Below are positions 1-7,759 of a DNA stretch of 64,000 nucleotides, in pieces (the stretch's first letter is position 1; each line of letters begins with the position of its first letter). The translations under genes were made by a program, and so were the position numbers. The notes beneath the pieces were generated by a model that was not told the origin of the DNA, ran no database searches, and saw only the letters and a list, made by a program, of their open reading frames with translations. Origin of the DNA: an uncultured Christensenellaceae bacterium (GTDB lineage Bacteria > Bacillota > Clostridia > Christensenellales > UMGS416); assembly GCA_944376795.1 (NCBI GenBank), contig CALWDW010000033.1:1-64000 (forward strand). Reading direction: 5' to 3'.

Positions 1-54
1 GTGGTTGGACATCACCGTATAATCACGGGTTTTCTCAATGCGGAATACCGCCAT
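1..54 (-). CDS. Replication initiator / replisome-organizer protein of a conjugative element, first 18 codons only
   Basis: Only the N-terminus is in the window: 18 codons reading MAVFRIEKTRDYTVMSNH, running off the left edge. It has a strong ribosome-binding site (AAGGAGGT, about 8 bases before the ATG at 54). This opening strongly resembles the helix-turn-helix (DUF6017-type) replication proteins that lie near one end of Tn1549-like integrative conjugative elements in Firmicutes. In those elements the gene is thought to start replication of the excised circle. The family assignment is from memory of the conserved opening and rests on very few residues. No integrase or element terminus is visible here, so the boundary between element and host chromosome cannot be placed, but it should lie between about 60 and 660. 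Confidence 0.6.
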   Translation of the reverse strand, partial: MAVFRIEKTRDYTVMSNH

Positions 55-229
55 ATTGGATACCTCCTTCCTTCGGTTTTGAAAAGTGTTCGTTTCGGCG
101 GATTTTCGCCCCTGTATCACCACCCCGCCTCCCATGGGGGAAAGAATATGGGCGGTTTCACTTTCGCCGCCCACAGGCGAAAAAACAGGGGATTTTCCAC
201 CCTAAAACGCACACTGGATTTAGGGATAG

Positions 230-260
230 AAAAAGGGCGGCTGCTTCAAAACAGCCGCCC
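230..260 (-). terminator. Intrinsic terminator upstream of the element initiator gene
   Basis: A perfect 9-bp GC-rich stem (GGGCGGCTG at 235-243 with CAGCCGCCC at 252-260) has an 8-base loop and is followed on the minus strand by a run of five T. It lies about 175 bases upstream of the initiator start, so it ends a transcript entering the element or attenuates the initiator transcript. Confidence 0.75.
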
Positions 261-362
261 TAATGTGGGGGGATATACAAGATATTTTTCTGTTCGGATG
301 CCCGAAACCATTGATATTACTGGGTTTTTCAAAAAGTTCTGTATCGCCACTCGCACCAAAAT

Positions 363-394
363 AGTCTGGGCTTATGCCCGGGCTATTTTTCTTT
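363..394 (+). terminator. Hairpin terminator, possibly bidirectional
   Basis: A 9-bp stem with G-T pairs (AGTCTGGGC at 363-371 with GCCCGGGCT at 376-384) has a TTAT loop and is followed by ATTTTTCTTT on the plus strand. On the minus strand it is followed by a shorter T run. No plus-strand gene is visible upstream, so its partner transcript is unknown. Confidence 0.55.
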
Positions 395-627
395 GTATCT
401 AGCGCCACTTTCTTTTCGGAGGAAGATGAACTCTTTTTGAGGAGTCAATGACATTCCTCTTGGCAATTTTAGCTTTATTCCTTGTTTTCCATATAATTAT
501 CTATAGAATTGGTTGACGGAGGATTGCTTGCTATGCTGATGATTGAATACAATCTTGGCGTTTCTACCGAAGCGGTATACCAAATAAAATGATTGGACCA
601 AAATTTCTTTTGCGACGATAATGATTA

Positions 628-662
628 AATAAATGAGGCCGTACGATGGTAGCGCACGGCCT
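628..662 (-). terminator. Probable terminator of araD
   Basis: A 7-bp stem (AGGCCGT at 636-642 with ACGGCCT at 656-662) lies about 20 bases after the araD stop and is followed on the minus strand by a T-rich CATTTATTT stretch. Confidence 0.55.
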
Positions 663-683
663 TAAAATGAAATCTCTTACTTT

Positions 684-1379
684 CTATTTTTTCTGCCCGT
701 AATAAGCATTTGCACCATGCTTACGGAGGAAATGCTTATCTAGGAGTTCCTGCGAAATTCCGTTTGTAGCCGGATTAAGCTGCCATGTAGCGTAAGCCAT
801 GCGGGCTACCTCCTCCATGACGGTCGCATGGTAAACGGCATCTGCCGCATCTTCTCCCCAAGCAAAAGGCCCATGTCCAGATACAATTACAGCAGGAACC
901 TGCATAGGATCATTGTCCAGGAAAGACTCTACAATCACGTCTCCTGTATGGGCCTCATATGCGTCAGCAATCTCCTCGGGCGTCATGGGGCGCGTGCAAG
1001 GAATCGGTCCGTAGAAAGAGTCCGCATGCGTTGTACCGTAACAGGGAATGCTCCGCCCAGCCTGCGCCCACGTTGTTGCCCAGGTTGAATGCGTGTGAAC
1101 AATACCACCGATTTCGGAAAAAGCACGGTACAGTACCAAATGCGTAGGTGTATCACTAGAGGGACGAAGGCTTCCCTCTACCTGCTGTCCGTCAAGGGTC
1201 AGAACCACCATGTCCTCCGGCTGCATGGTATCGTATTCCACGCCGCTGGGTTTGATGACTACGAGTCCCTTTTCTCGATCAATAGCGCTGACATTCCCCC
1301 AAGTATAAAGTACCAAACCGTTTTTTACCAGATCGAGGTTTGCCTGCCAGACTTTATACTTTAGTTGCTCTAATTCCAT
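684..1379 (-). CDS. araD: L-ribulose-5-phosphate 4-epimerase
   Basis: Converts L-ribulose 5-phosphate to D-xylulose 5-phosphate, the step linking L-arabinose (or L-ascorbate-type) breakdown to the pentose phosphate pathway; a cytosolic class II aldolase-fold enzyme. The 231-residue length equals that of E. coli AraD. Metal-site and catalytic residues fall at nearly the same numbers: D76 in SSDTPTH, H95 and H97 in HTHS, H169 in SGHG, D120 in the HAD motif, and tyrosines at 226-227 near the C-terminus. TWGNVS (26-31) and KPSG (43-46) are the phosphate-binding loops. I chose the ATG at 1379 rather than the upstream one at 1418 because GGGGAGG sits just before it. It is a single-gene unit with its own consensus-like promoter; no other ara genes are nearby, so the source of ribulose 5-phosphate must be encoded elsewhere. 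Related epimerases (UlaF, SgbE) act on the same substrate. Confidence 0.93.
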   Translation of the reverse strand: MELEQLKYKVWQANLDLVKNGLVLYTWGNVSAIDREKGLVVIKPSGVEYDTMQPEDMVVLTLDGQQVEGSLRPSSDTPTHLVLYRAFSEIGGIVHTHSTWATTWAQAGRSIPCYGTTHADSFYGPIPCTRPMTPEEIADAYEAHTGDVIVESFLDNDPMQVPAVIVSGHGPFAWGEDAADAVYHATVMEEVARMAYATWQLNPATNGISQELLDKHFLRKHGANAYYGQKK

Positions 1380-1409
1380 ACCGAACCCTCCCCTATTTAC
1401 TTTAGAATG

Positions 1410-1438
1410 ATTATACAATACAATTCATCCCGTGACAA
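1410..1438 (-). promoter_or_regulatory. araD promoter
   Basis: On the minus strand TTGTCA, 17 bases, TATAAT (-10 at 1410-1415, -35 at 1433-1438), about 30 bases upstream of the araD start. This is a near-consensus housekeeping sigma factor promoter. Confidence 0.8.
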
Positions 1439-1557
1439 GCAGATGCAGCGTGCTAACACAATGTTTTACCTCCATCGAACCTATCAGAATTGTCATTGCT
1501 ATTTTGAATAATATCCGTTAATTTCGCATATTTTTTCATTATTTCTTTCCCAACCTC

Positions 1558-1586
1558 TTGCAAAATTGGGGAACCGTGTGTATAAT
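1558..1586 (+). promoter_or_regulatory. argB promoter
   Basis: TTGCAA (1558-1563), 17 bases, TATAAT (1581-1586), about 28 bases before the argB ATG. It is the likely promoter of the arginine cluster. The AT-rich stretch just upstream (1490-1550) could hold ArgR sites, but I cannot point to a clean ARG box. Confidence 0.8.
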
Positions 1587-1614
1587 TGGAGGGACGATGA
1601 AGGAGGACGGAACC

Positions 1615-2484
1615 ATGCAGTATGAGGTCATGATTGAAAAGGCCAATATCCTTATGGAGGCGCTGCCATACATTCAGCAGTTGGCAGGCAAGACTGTAAT
1701 CATTAAGTACGGCGGCAATGCTATGAATGACGATGCCGTGGTGGAAACTATCCTGGAAGATATCACGCTGCTTAAGTATGTGGGAGTACATCCCATTGTT
1801 GTCCACGGCGGCGGCCCTGAAATCAACAAAATGCTGGATTTGCAGCATATCGAGTCGCACTTTCACCGTGGCCTGCGCGTTACTGACGCGGATACTATGG
1901 ATACTGTGCAGATGGTTCTAGCGGGAAAAATCAATAAAGACCTCGTCTCCCGCATCAACAGTCTTGGCGGCAAAGCCATTGGCCTTTGCGGAAAGGATGC
2001 CAACCTTATTGAAGTCACAAAAATACCCAATAAGGATGGCGTAGATTACGGGTTTGTCGGCAATGTTACCAAGATTAATACCGACCTGCTGGAGATGCTC
2101 ACCAAGGGCGGATATATCCCCGTCATTGCTCCCATCGGCACGGGACCTGACGGCGCCAGTTACAACATTAATGCCGATACTGCGGCAGGTGAAATTGCCG
2201 CTGCTATGAAGGCAGAAAAATTGATGTTCTTAACGGATATTGATGGTGTGCGCATGGATCCAGAGGATCCCAATTCCCTTATGGCTGTGATCTCTGTGGA
2301 TCACATCTACCGTCTCATTGAGCAGAAGGTGATTACCGGTGGGATGATTCCCAAGGTCATGGGCTGCATTAAGGGCATTGAGCAAGGCGTAAACCGAACC
2401 CATATTGTCAACGGCACGGTCCCCCACCCCATCGTTCTTGAGATCTTTACGGATCGAGGCATCGGAACCATGGTAACCCGTTAA
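1615..2484 (+). CDS. argB: N-acetylglutamate kinase
   Basis: Phosphorylates N-acetyl-L-glutamate with ATP, the second step of arginine synthesis, in the cytosol. The 289-residue protein has the amino-acid-kinase fold signatures: KYGGNAM with the phosphate-binding lysine (about residue 31), VHGGGPEI for substrate binding, NINADTAAGEIA, and the LTDIDGV nucleotide-site segment. The start at 1615 is set by AAGGAGG eight bases upstream; an earlier in-frame ATG near 1597 precedes this site and is unlikely. A roughly 25-residue N-terminal helix before the kinase core is a trait of arginine-inhibited, hexameric forms of the family, so feedback inhibition by arginine is a reasonable inference. It is first in the argB-argD-argF-GNAT cluster; argC is absent from the window and argJ lies 42 kb away. 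Confidence 0.96.
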   Translation: MQYEVMIEKANILMEALPYIQQLAGKTVIIKYGGNAMNDDAVVETILEDITLLKYVGVHPIVVHGGGPEINKMLDLQHIESHFHRGLRVTDADTMDTVQMVLAGKINKDLVSRINSLGGKAIGLCGKDANLIEVTKIPNKDGVDYGFVGNVTKINTDLLEMLTKGGYIPVIAPIGTGPDGASYNINADTAAGEIAAAMKAEKLMFLTDIDGVRMDPEDPNSLMAVISVDHIYRLIEQKVITGGMIPKVMGCIKGIEQGVNRTHIVNGTVPHPIVLEIFTDRGIGTMVTR

Positions 2485-2507
2485 AGCAAAATTCCTTTCT
2501 ATCCAGC

Positions 2508-2539
2508 ACCGGCGGCTCGTCCTGTGCCGCCGGTTTTTT
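2508..2539 (+). terminator. Terminator between argB and argD
   Basis: A perfect 9-bp stem (ACCGGCGGC at 2508-2516 with GCCGCCGGT at 2526-2534) is followed by six T. It lies inside the gene cluster, so argD and argF are either transcribed by partial read-through or have a promoter I do not see in the 35 bases left before argD. Confidence 0.85.
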
Positions 2540-2573
2540 GTTGATCCGTCCTCATCTGAAAGGAGGTATTCCC

Positions 2574-3761
2574 ATGGATCTTGAGCAGATCATTTCTCTG
2601 GATAAACAGTACTTTATGAACACCTTTGGTGAGCGGGTTCCTGTGTGTTTCACCCACGGCAAAGGTTGTACTCTCTACGATACCCAGGGCCGGGCCTATA
2701 CTGATTTCTTTGCAGGCATCGCCACATGCGCTCTTGGATACCAGTATCCATCCTACACGGCGGCTCTCCACAGCCAAATTGATAAACTGTTGCACACATC
2801 CAATGTCTTTTATGTCGAGAACCAAGGACTCCTGGCGCAGGCTCTTGTGGAGAATTCCTTTGCAGACCGAGTATTCCTCGCCAACTCTGGCACGGAGGCT
2901 AACGAAGGCGCTGTCAAGCTTGCCCGCCGTTATTGGAAAGATCATGATCCCCGGCGCTATAAGGTGATTTCGCTGATGCATTCCTTCCATGGGCGTACGT
3001 TGGCCATGGTGGCTGCCACAGCGCAGCCCAAGTATCAAGCCCCCTATACCCCTCTTCCCGATGGCTTCGTCAATGTGGAGCTTGGTTCCCTCGAAGCCTT
3101 GGAAAATGCCATTGACGAGACGACAGCCGCCGTCATCATGGAGGTCGTACAAGGAGAAGGAGGCGTCACAGTAGGCGATCCTACCTATGTACGCGGAATC
3201 GAGTCCATTTGCCGGAAACACGGAATTCTCCTTATCGTTGACGAAGTCCAGACCGGCATGGGCCGCACGGGGAAGCTCTTTGGCTATCAGCATTATGGCA
3301 TCACACCCGATATCATGACCTTAGCCAAGGCTCTTGGTAACGGCATTCCCATGGGTGCAATCCTTGCCAGGGACGCCGTGTGCGCCTTCCAGCCCGGGGA
3401 CCATGGTTCCACCTTCGGCGGCAATACGCTGGCCTGTACAGCAGGCTTAGCCGTTATGCATGCTCTGTTGGATGAAGGCGTTCTTGCTGGCGTAGAAGAA
3501 AAGGGCGCATATCTCAAGGAAAAGCTTCTCCAACTGCAATCCCGGCATGCCTGCATTCTGGAAGTCCGAGGACTGGGCTTGCTTCTAGGCATAGAGCTAG
3601 ATGCACAGCATCCTGCCAAGGAGGTCATGTCCGCAGCCTTAGCGCAAGGTTTTGTTGTAGGAACTGCCGCGCGAAATACCTTGCGTCTGGCTCCCCCGCT
3701 TATCATTTCCCTGGAAGCTATTGACGCGTTGGCTGCAGCACTCGATAAGATTCTCGCATAA
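2574..3761 (+). CDS. argD: Acetylornithine aminotransferase
   Basis: A class III PLP-dependent aminotransferase that makes N-acetylornithine from N-acetylglutamate 5-semialdehyde and glutamate, the fourth step of arginine synthesis. It has 395 residues, normal for ArgD. Visible landmarks are SGTEANE (105-111, cofactor phosphate), SFHGRT (137-142), the D223-E-V-Q segment that holds the pyridine nitrogen, and K252 in LAKALGNG, the Schiff-base lysine; GSTFGGN follows. The start is fixed by AGGAGGT seven bases before the ATG. It sits between argB and argF, which makes ArgD more likely than the closely related ornithine or succinylornithine aminotransferases, although activity on related substrates is common in this family. 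Confidence 0.95.
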   Translation: MDLEQIISLDKQYFMNTFGERVPVCFTHGKGCTLYDTQGRAYTDFFAGIATCALGYQYPSYTAALHSQIDKLLHTSNVFYVENQGLLAQALVENSFADRVFLANSGTEANEGAVKLARRYWKDHDPRRYKVISLMHSFHGRTLAMVAATAQPKYQAPYTPLPDGFVNVELGSLEALENAIDETTAAVIMEVVQGEGGVTVGDPTYVRGIESICRKHGILLIVDEVQTGMGRTGKLFGYQHYGITPDIMTLAKALGNGIPMGAILARDAVCAFQPGDHGSTFGGNTLACTAGLAVMHALLDEGVLAGVEEKGAYLKEKLLQLQSRHACILEVRGLGLLLGIELDAQHPAKEVMSAALAQGFVVGTAARNTLRLAPPLIISLEAIDALAAALDKILA

Positions 3762-3778
3762 TACGTAGGAGTGATATC

Positions 3779-4738
3779 ATGGATCTTTTGCATTACATCC
3801 CTAAAAAACCTTTTGCCCAAAAACATCTTCTGACCCTGCAGGACTACAGTTCCGACGAGATCCTGCAGGTGCTCTCCTGCGCACTGAAACTGAAAAAAGA
3901 GCTTAAGGAAGGGATACCTCACCCCATTTTGGCTGGAAAATCCTTGGCTATGATTTTTACCAAATCCTCCACCCGGACCCGCGTGTCCTTCGAAGTAGGC
4001 ATCCACCAGCTTGGCGGACAGGGCCTTTTCCTGAGCGGCAATGACATCCAGCTTGGACGTGGCGAGCCGCTTCCCGACACGGCGCGGGTCCTCTCTCGTT
4101 TTGTTGACGGAATTATGATCCGCACCTTCAAGCAAAGCGACGTGGAAGCCTTGGCGCAGTATGGTTCCATCCCCGTCATCAATGGCCTTACCGATGAATT
4201 CCATCCCTGTCAGGTCTTGGCAGATCTTATGACCATTTATGAGCACAAGGGGATACTGGAAGGCCTAAAGATGACTTTTGTCGGCGATGGTTTCAATATG
4301 GCCCACTCCCTGATGATCGGCGGTTCTAAGGTTGGGATGGATGTAGTCGTGGCTTGCCCGAAGGACTATATGCCCCAGGAAAGAGTTGTGCGCTGGGCCC
4401 AAGAAAATGCCGCCGCTTTTGGCCGCACTGTTACGGTTACTCAAGACGTCAAGGCCGCTATGGAGGATGCCGATGTCGTACTTACAGATGTCTTTGCCAG
4501 TATGGGGCAGGAAGAGGAATCTGCCAAGCGACTGCGTGACTTCGAGGGTTACCAGGTCAACGAGGAGCTCTTCTCTTTGGCTAAGCCCGATGCTATTTTC
4601 CTCCACTGTCTGCCGGCTCACCGCGGTGAAGAAGTTACCAGCGGTGTCATTGATGGGCCACGCTCGGTAATCTTTGACGAGGCAGAGAACCGCCTGCATG
4701 CACAAAAGGCCGTTATGGCCCTGCTTATGAAGGGGTAA
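3779..4738 (+). CDS. argF: Ornithine carbamoyltransferase
   Basis: Joins carbamoyl phosphate to ornithine to form citrulline, in the cytosol. The 319-residue sequence has every family landmark: STRTR (64-68) for carbamoyl phosphate, HPCQ (142-145), the D237 and SMG (241-243) ornithine loop, and HCLPAHRGEE from residue 276. The ornithine loop distinguishes it from aspartate carbamoyltransferase, which is encoded separately by pyrB in this window. A catabolic role in the arginine deiminase route is possible for this family, but the argB-argD context and the absence of arcA or arcC argue for biosynthesis. It starts 17 bases after argD with TAGGAG upstream, so the two are co-transcribed. Its carbamoyl phosphate presumably comes from the carAB pair at 20.8-25.1 kb. 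Confidence 0.96.
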   Translation: MDLLHYIPKKPFAQKHLLTLQDYSSDEILQVLSCALKLKKELKEGIPHPILAGKSLAMIFTKSSTRTRVSFEVGIHQLGGQGLFLSGNDIQLGRGEPLPDTARVLSRFVDGIMIRTFKQSDVEALAQYGSIPVINGLTDEFHPCQVLADLMTIYEHKGILEGLKMTFVGDGFNMAHSLMIGGSKVGMDVVVACPKDYMPQERVVRWAQENAAAFGRTVTVTQDVKAAMEDADVVLTDVFASMGQEEESAKRLRDFEGYQVNEELFSLAKPDAIFLHCLPAHRGEEVTSGVIDGPRSVIFDEAENRLHAQKAVMALLMKG

Positions 4739-4740
4739 CA

Positions 4741-5262
4741 ATGCCGAATTTACTTATCCGCAGCGCTCTGCCATCCGATGCCCCTACCCTTCTTGAGATT
4801 ACGCAAGCTGCCTTTAGCGAGTATGCCAGCCTCTCTGGGCAGGCGCATACGGCCTCCTTTGCCCCGCTAGCCGAGACAGAGGAAAGCATTCTTGCCGCCA
4901 TACGGAGCAAGAAGGTGTGGATTGGATTCTATAACAAGACGAAAGCTATTGGAACCATTCGCTGCGAAATACTCCCGGGAAAAGTAGCGTACATTAGCCG
5001 GTTTGCAGTTCTGCCGAATTGGCAGCAGGTCGGAATGGGCAAAGAACTGCTCGCTGTTGCCGAACAGTATGCCCGCCAGGAGAAGGCAGAGGCTATTTGC
5101 CTGCATACGGCAACGAAAATGATTGCGCAGGTTCGCTTCTATACCAATCATAGCTACTTTGTCCACTCTACCTCCCAAGATCGGGGATATATCCGTGGGC
5201 TTTTTGTCAAAGAGCTGACAGGAAACGCTGCCTACGACTTGACGGCAGCACTGGAGAAATAG
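4741..5262 (+). CDS. GNAT-family N-acetyltransferase in the arginine cluster
   Basis: A 173-residue protein with the GNAT acetyl-CoA fold. After an N-terminal substrate-binding half, the segment YISRFAVLPNWQQVGMGKELL (split as YISRFAVLP then QQVGMGKE, about residues 80-103) is the beta4 strand and pyrophosphate loop (Q/R-x-x-G-x-G). C-terminal FYTNHSYF matches motif B. It begins two bases after the argF stop, so it is translationally linked to it. In this setting an N-acetylglutamate synthase is an obvious idea, but the sequence does not resemble the amino-acid-kinase/GNAT ArgA or the short ArgA forms strongly enough to name it, and ArgJ can regenerate acetylglutamate. It may equally acetylate a small amine or a peptide. 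Confidence 0.8.
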   Translation: MPNLLIRSALPSDAPTLLEITQAAFSEYASLSGQAHTASFAPLAETEESILAAIRSKKVWIGFYNKTKAIGTIRCEILPGKVAYISRFAVLPNWQQVGMGKELLAVAEQYARQEKAEAICLHTATKMIAQVRFYTNHSYFVHSTSQDRGYIRGLFVKELTGNAAYDLTAALEK

Positions 5263-5269
5263 CGCCATG

Positions 5270-5303
5270 CGCTGGAATGCATAATATGCTTCCAGCGTTT
5301 TTT
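5270..5303 (+). terminator. Terminator of the arginine cluster
   Basis: Stem CGCTGGAA (5270-5277) with TTCCAGCG (5290-5297) is followed by six T, starting seven bases after the GNAT stop codon. Confidence 0.85.
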
Positions 5304-5340
5304 GCTGAGGCAATCGTAATCGTCACTGTTACAATAGTTC

Positions 5341-5368
5341 AAAAAGTCCAGCTTATGCTGGACTTTTT
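5341..5368. terminator. Bidirectional terminator between the arginine cluster and the GH95 gene
   Basis: A perfect 12-bp inverted repeat (AAAAAGTCCAGC with GCTGGACTTTTT) has a TTAT loop. It has A and T runs on both sides and so can end transcripts from either strand. It separates convergent genes. Confidence 0.85.
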
Positions 5369-5464
5369 GAAGAGTGGACAGCGATTGGCTGCGTAAAGCC
5401 CTCCTCTTGCTATTCTTTTCCTGCGAAGGCTATTTGGCAAACATTTTGAAACCTTGCGCTTACT

Positions 5465-7720
5465 TTACTGGGCAAAAAAGCGATAAACCTCTCCCTTCTT
5501 CAGGTTTACACGGAAATGCCCCGGCCGGGTCTCTTCTTCCACGCAGGGGACTGATCCGGTATATAAGCTATCTCCCCATGGACTTACCAATTCATAAATC
5601 CCGTCTCGCTGCGGAACCAACTGAATGCAGGAAACCCGCCCCTGCTCAGCCCATGCGCTAATCAGAATCCCATTCTCTCCCCGCAGATCCTCAAAGGAGC
5701 ACCCTTCCCGCCACCATGCTTCGGGAATGGCCGGAAATACCTGAATAATGCCGTCTTCGGTACGGAGCAGCATCTCCTGCAGTGCATCCGCGGCACACAT
5801 ATTCCCCTCCAGCGTGAAGGGGCGATAATGCAGACTGGAAACGCCACGATTCCTATAGTCTCCATTGAGATGAAATCCGTTGGGTGAGCAGAAGTTTTCC
5901 CAGAAGTTCCTTAGCTGGTAAGCCGCACCCTCACCATTCCCTTGGATTGCATACAGCTCGGCCATCCAAGCTACAGAGAATCCCGTCCAATTTCCGGGGC
6001 CCAGCCGTTCCAAATTCAAAACCGTGGCGTCAATAATCTCCTTTTCCTGCGGATTCTCATAGTCTAAGAGCCTTAATGGATGAATAGCCATGCAGTGCGC
6101 CAGGTGACGATGGGACTCCTGCAAAGACTCATCTGGGCTGAGCATCAGCACATGCTCCTCATTCACAGCCAGCGGCGCCATGTGCCGGCATACTTCGCTC
6201 CACCTTTCTGCCTCACCATTATTCAAAATCTTAGCCAGACGCTCTAGCTGGCGGAACAAGTACACCATGATGGAGAGATCGTAGTTCGTATTGGGCGTCA
6301 ACCATGCCGCAGCCGTATCGTCGTGGATCTCGGCTGAAGAGGAAACAGGCAGCACATAATATCCCTGCTCATTCAAGGTCAGAAGACCTAGAATAAATTC
6401 TCCGGACTCCTTCATGTAAGGATATGCACGCTGACGCAGGAAATCCATATCGCCGGTAAAGCGGTAATGCCGCTCGAAGCTTTGGCAAAGCCACAGCTGC
6501 TGGGTAGGCGACAGCGAATACATAGGCCACCCCCCCAAGGGTTTTCCTTCAATATCCATAACAGCCGGAAGACAAATGCCCCCTGTCCCATAGAAGCTAC
6601 GGGCAAAACGGCGGGCAGCTGGCACCTTTTCCCATAGGAAATCGATAAAGCTCTCTCCCTGCTCAATATGGTTGGCCTTTGCATAACTATAGTAGCACAT
6701 TTGGGTATTCAGATCATGGTGATAATCGCCCTTCCAAGGTGGAAGCTGTCCATTGTCGGCTGTCCAAACTCCTTGCAGCGGCATGGGAGGCGCCCCTTTA
6801 CGGGAACATGAGGCCAGAAGATACTGGGTTATATACCAGTTTTTCTCCATAAAAGGATCCGGCAAATGAATGGCACTGGCCTGCCAATACCGTACCCACC
6901 AATCGGCATGCCTCTTTTGGGCTGTATAATATCCTTCTGCCAGCATACGGCGTACACGCCTTTTCGCGTCCTCCAGCCAGTTGGTGCCATCCATACTGGC
7001 GGCAACGGTATAGACCAATTCCGTTCCGCCCTCGCGCTGCCCATAGGCTAGCACGATGCCATAGGACAGCGTATCGCTGACCTTCTGAACAAACCAGCGG
7101 AGCGCTGTCTCGCCCTCTTCACTTCCCAGTACCGGCCGAGGATACTTGAGCTGTCCCAAGGAGCCATTGGAAATCTCCCTGGCATCCACATCGTAAACAT
7201 AGGTATACTCTTCCCCCGCAATGCCAAAGGGAGGATTCTCAATAGCAAAGGAAAACGCGCTACTGGGCAGTTCCACACGGATAAATCCCGCATTCTCGCA
7301 AGCGTGATGATAGGCTGAAAGCTTAGCCTTCCCGACCAAATCAATCTGCGCCTCTGCATTGGCAATGTTTAATTGAGAAATGACATTCCTGCTTTTGCCA
7401 AAGTTAAAAATGATCTTTCCTGCAGGAAGCTTTGTTGGGGTTGGCGCATTATAAGGCGCGTCAAATTTAGCACGAATGGCTTCTGTATCGCCGGCCTTTG
7501 CCAGCTCCACCAAATGCGCATAGGTGAAATCGGCGTCGTAAATTCCGGGATACGGGGTCACATCCCAAATGTCGGTTCGATCCAAGCTGAAGCGAAGGTG
7601 ATCACTTTCACCCCAAATAAGGCAACCCATGCGCCCGTTTCCTAGCGGAATGGCCTCGTCCCACTGTCGTATGGGTTGAGAAAAGGAAAGCTGGCTTGTG
7701 GATTTTGGTATCCGGCTCAT
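5465..7720 (-). CDS. Glycoside hydrolase family 95-like enzyme (alpha-L-fucosidase / alpha-L-galactosidase type)
   Basis: A 751-residue protein with the GH95 layout: an N-terminal beta-sandwich opening with WDEAIPLGNGRMG (about 20-32), an (alpha/alpha)6 barrel holding HDLNTQM (the asparagine pair that activates the water in the family) and a late ESHRHLAH block, then a C-terminal beta domain. Known members cut alpha-1,2-linked fucose or alpha-L-galactose from plant or host glycans by inversion. There is no signal peptide, so it should act inside the cell on imported oligosaccharides. The sequence differs from well-studied members around the catalytic acid, so substrate is uncertain. The ATG at 7720 has GGAGGTATAC before it. 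No transporter or partner glycosidase is adjacent; the upstream gene on this strand is a dead amidohydrolase. Confidence 0.85.
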   Translation of the reverse strand: MSRIPKSTSQLSFSQPIRQWDEAIPLGNGRMGCLIWGESDHLRFSLDRTDIWDVTPYPGIYDADFTYAHLVELAKAGDTEAIRAKFDAPYNAPTPTKLPAGKIIFNFGKSRNVISQLNIANAEAQIDLVGKAKLSAYHHACENAGFIRVELPSSAFSFAIENPPFGIAGEEYTYVYDVDAREISNGSLGQLKYPRPVLGSEEGETALRWFVQKVSDTLSYGIVLAYGQREGGTELVYTVAASMDGTNWLEDAKRRVRRMLAEGYYTAQKRHADWWVRYWQASAIHLPDPFMEKNWYITQYLLASCSRKGAPPMPLQGVWTADNGQLPPWKGDYHHDLNTQMCYYSYAKANHIEQGESFIDFLWEKVPAARRFARSFYGTGGICLPAVMDIEGKPLGGWPMYSLSPTQQLWLCQSFERHYRFTGDMDFLRQRAYPYMKESGEFILGLLTLNEQGYYVLPVSSSAEIHDDTAAAWLTPNTNYDLSIMVYLFRQLERLAKILNNGEAERWSEVCRHMAPLAVNEEHVLMLSPDESLQESHRHLAHCMAIHPLRLLDYENPQEKEIIDATVLNLERLGPGNWTGFSVAWMAELYAIQGNGEGAAYQLRNFWENFCSPNGFHLNGDYRNRGVSSLHYRPFTLEGNMCAADALQEMLLRTEDGIIQVFPAIPEAWWREGCSFEDLRGENGILISAWAEQGRVSCIQLVPQRDGIYELVSPWGDSLYTGSVPCVEEETRPGHFRVNLKKGEVYRFFAQ

Positions 7721-7759
7721 GTATACCTCCAGAATGTGTGGTATCCATTATATTCGCCT

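Larger units (their letters stand above)
55..683. other. Non-coding stretch between a probable mobile-element end and araD
   Basis: No convincing gene. The left part is the upstream region of the mobile-element initiator gene and carries two intrinsic-terminator hairpins (listed separately). The right part (about 403-630) is AT-rich and contains only a 19-codon ATG frame (about 536-595) behind a GGAGGA, which I do not call as a gene. A direct repeat or attachment site marking the element end was looked for by eye and not found. Confidence 0.6.

Noticed and set aside
1-402. Open plus-strand frame of 133 codons at the left edge
   Set aside because: It crosses two terminator hairpins, has no ribosome-binding site or recognisable domain, and is antisense to the well-supported initiator start at 54.
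536-595. 19-codon frame behind GGAGGA in the araD downstream region
   Set aside because: Too short, no homologue recognised, and no terminator or regulated gene placed behind it as there is for the leader ORF at 43177-43266.
3293-4246. Minus-strand open frame of 317 codons opposite argD and argF
   Set aside because: Shadow crossing two highly conserved genes; serine/arginine-rich composition and no domain.
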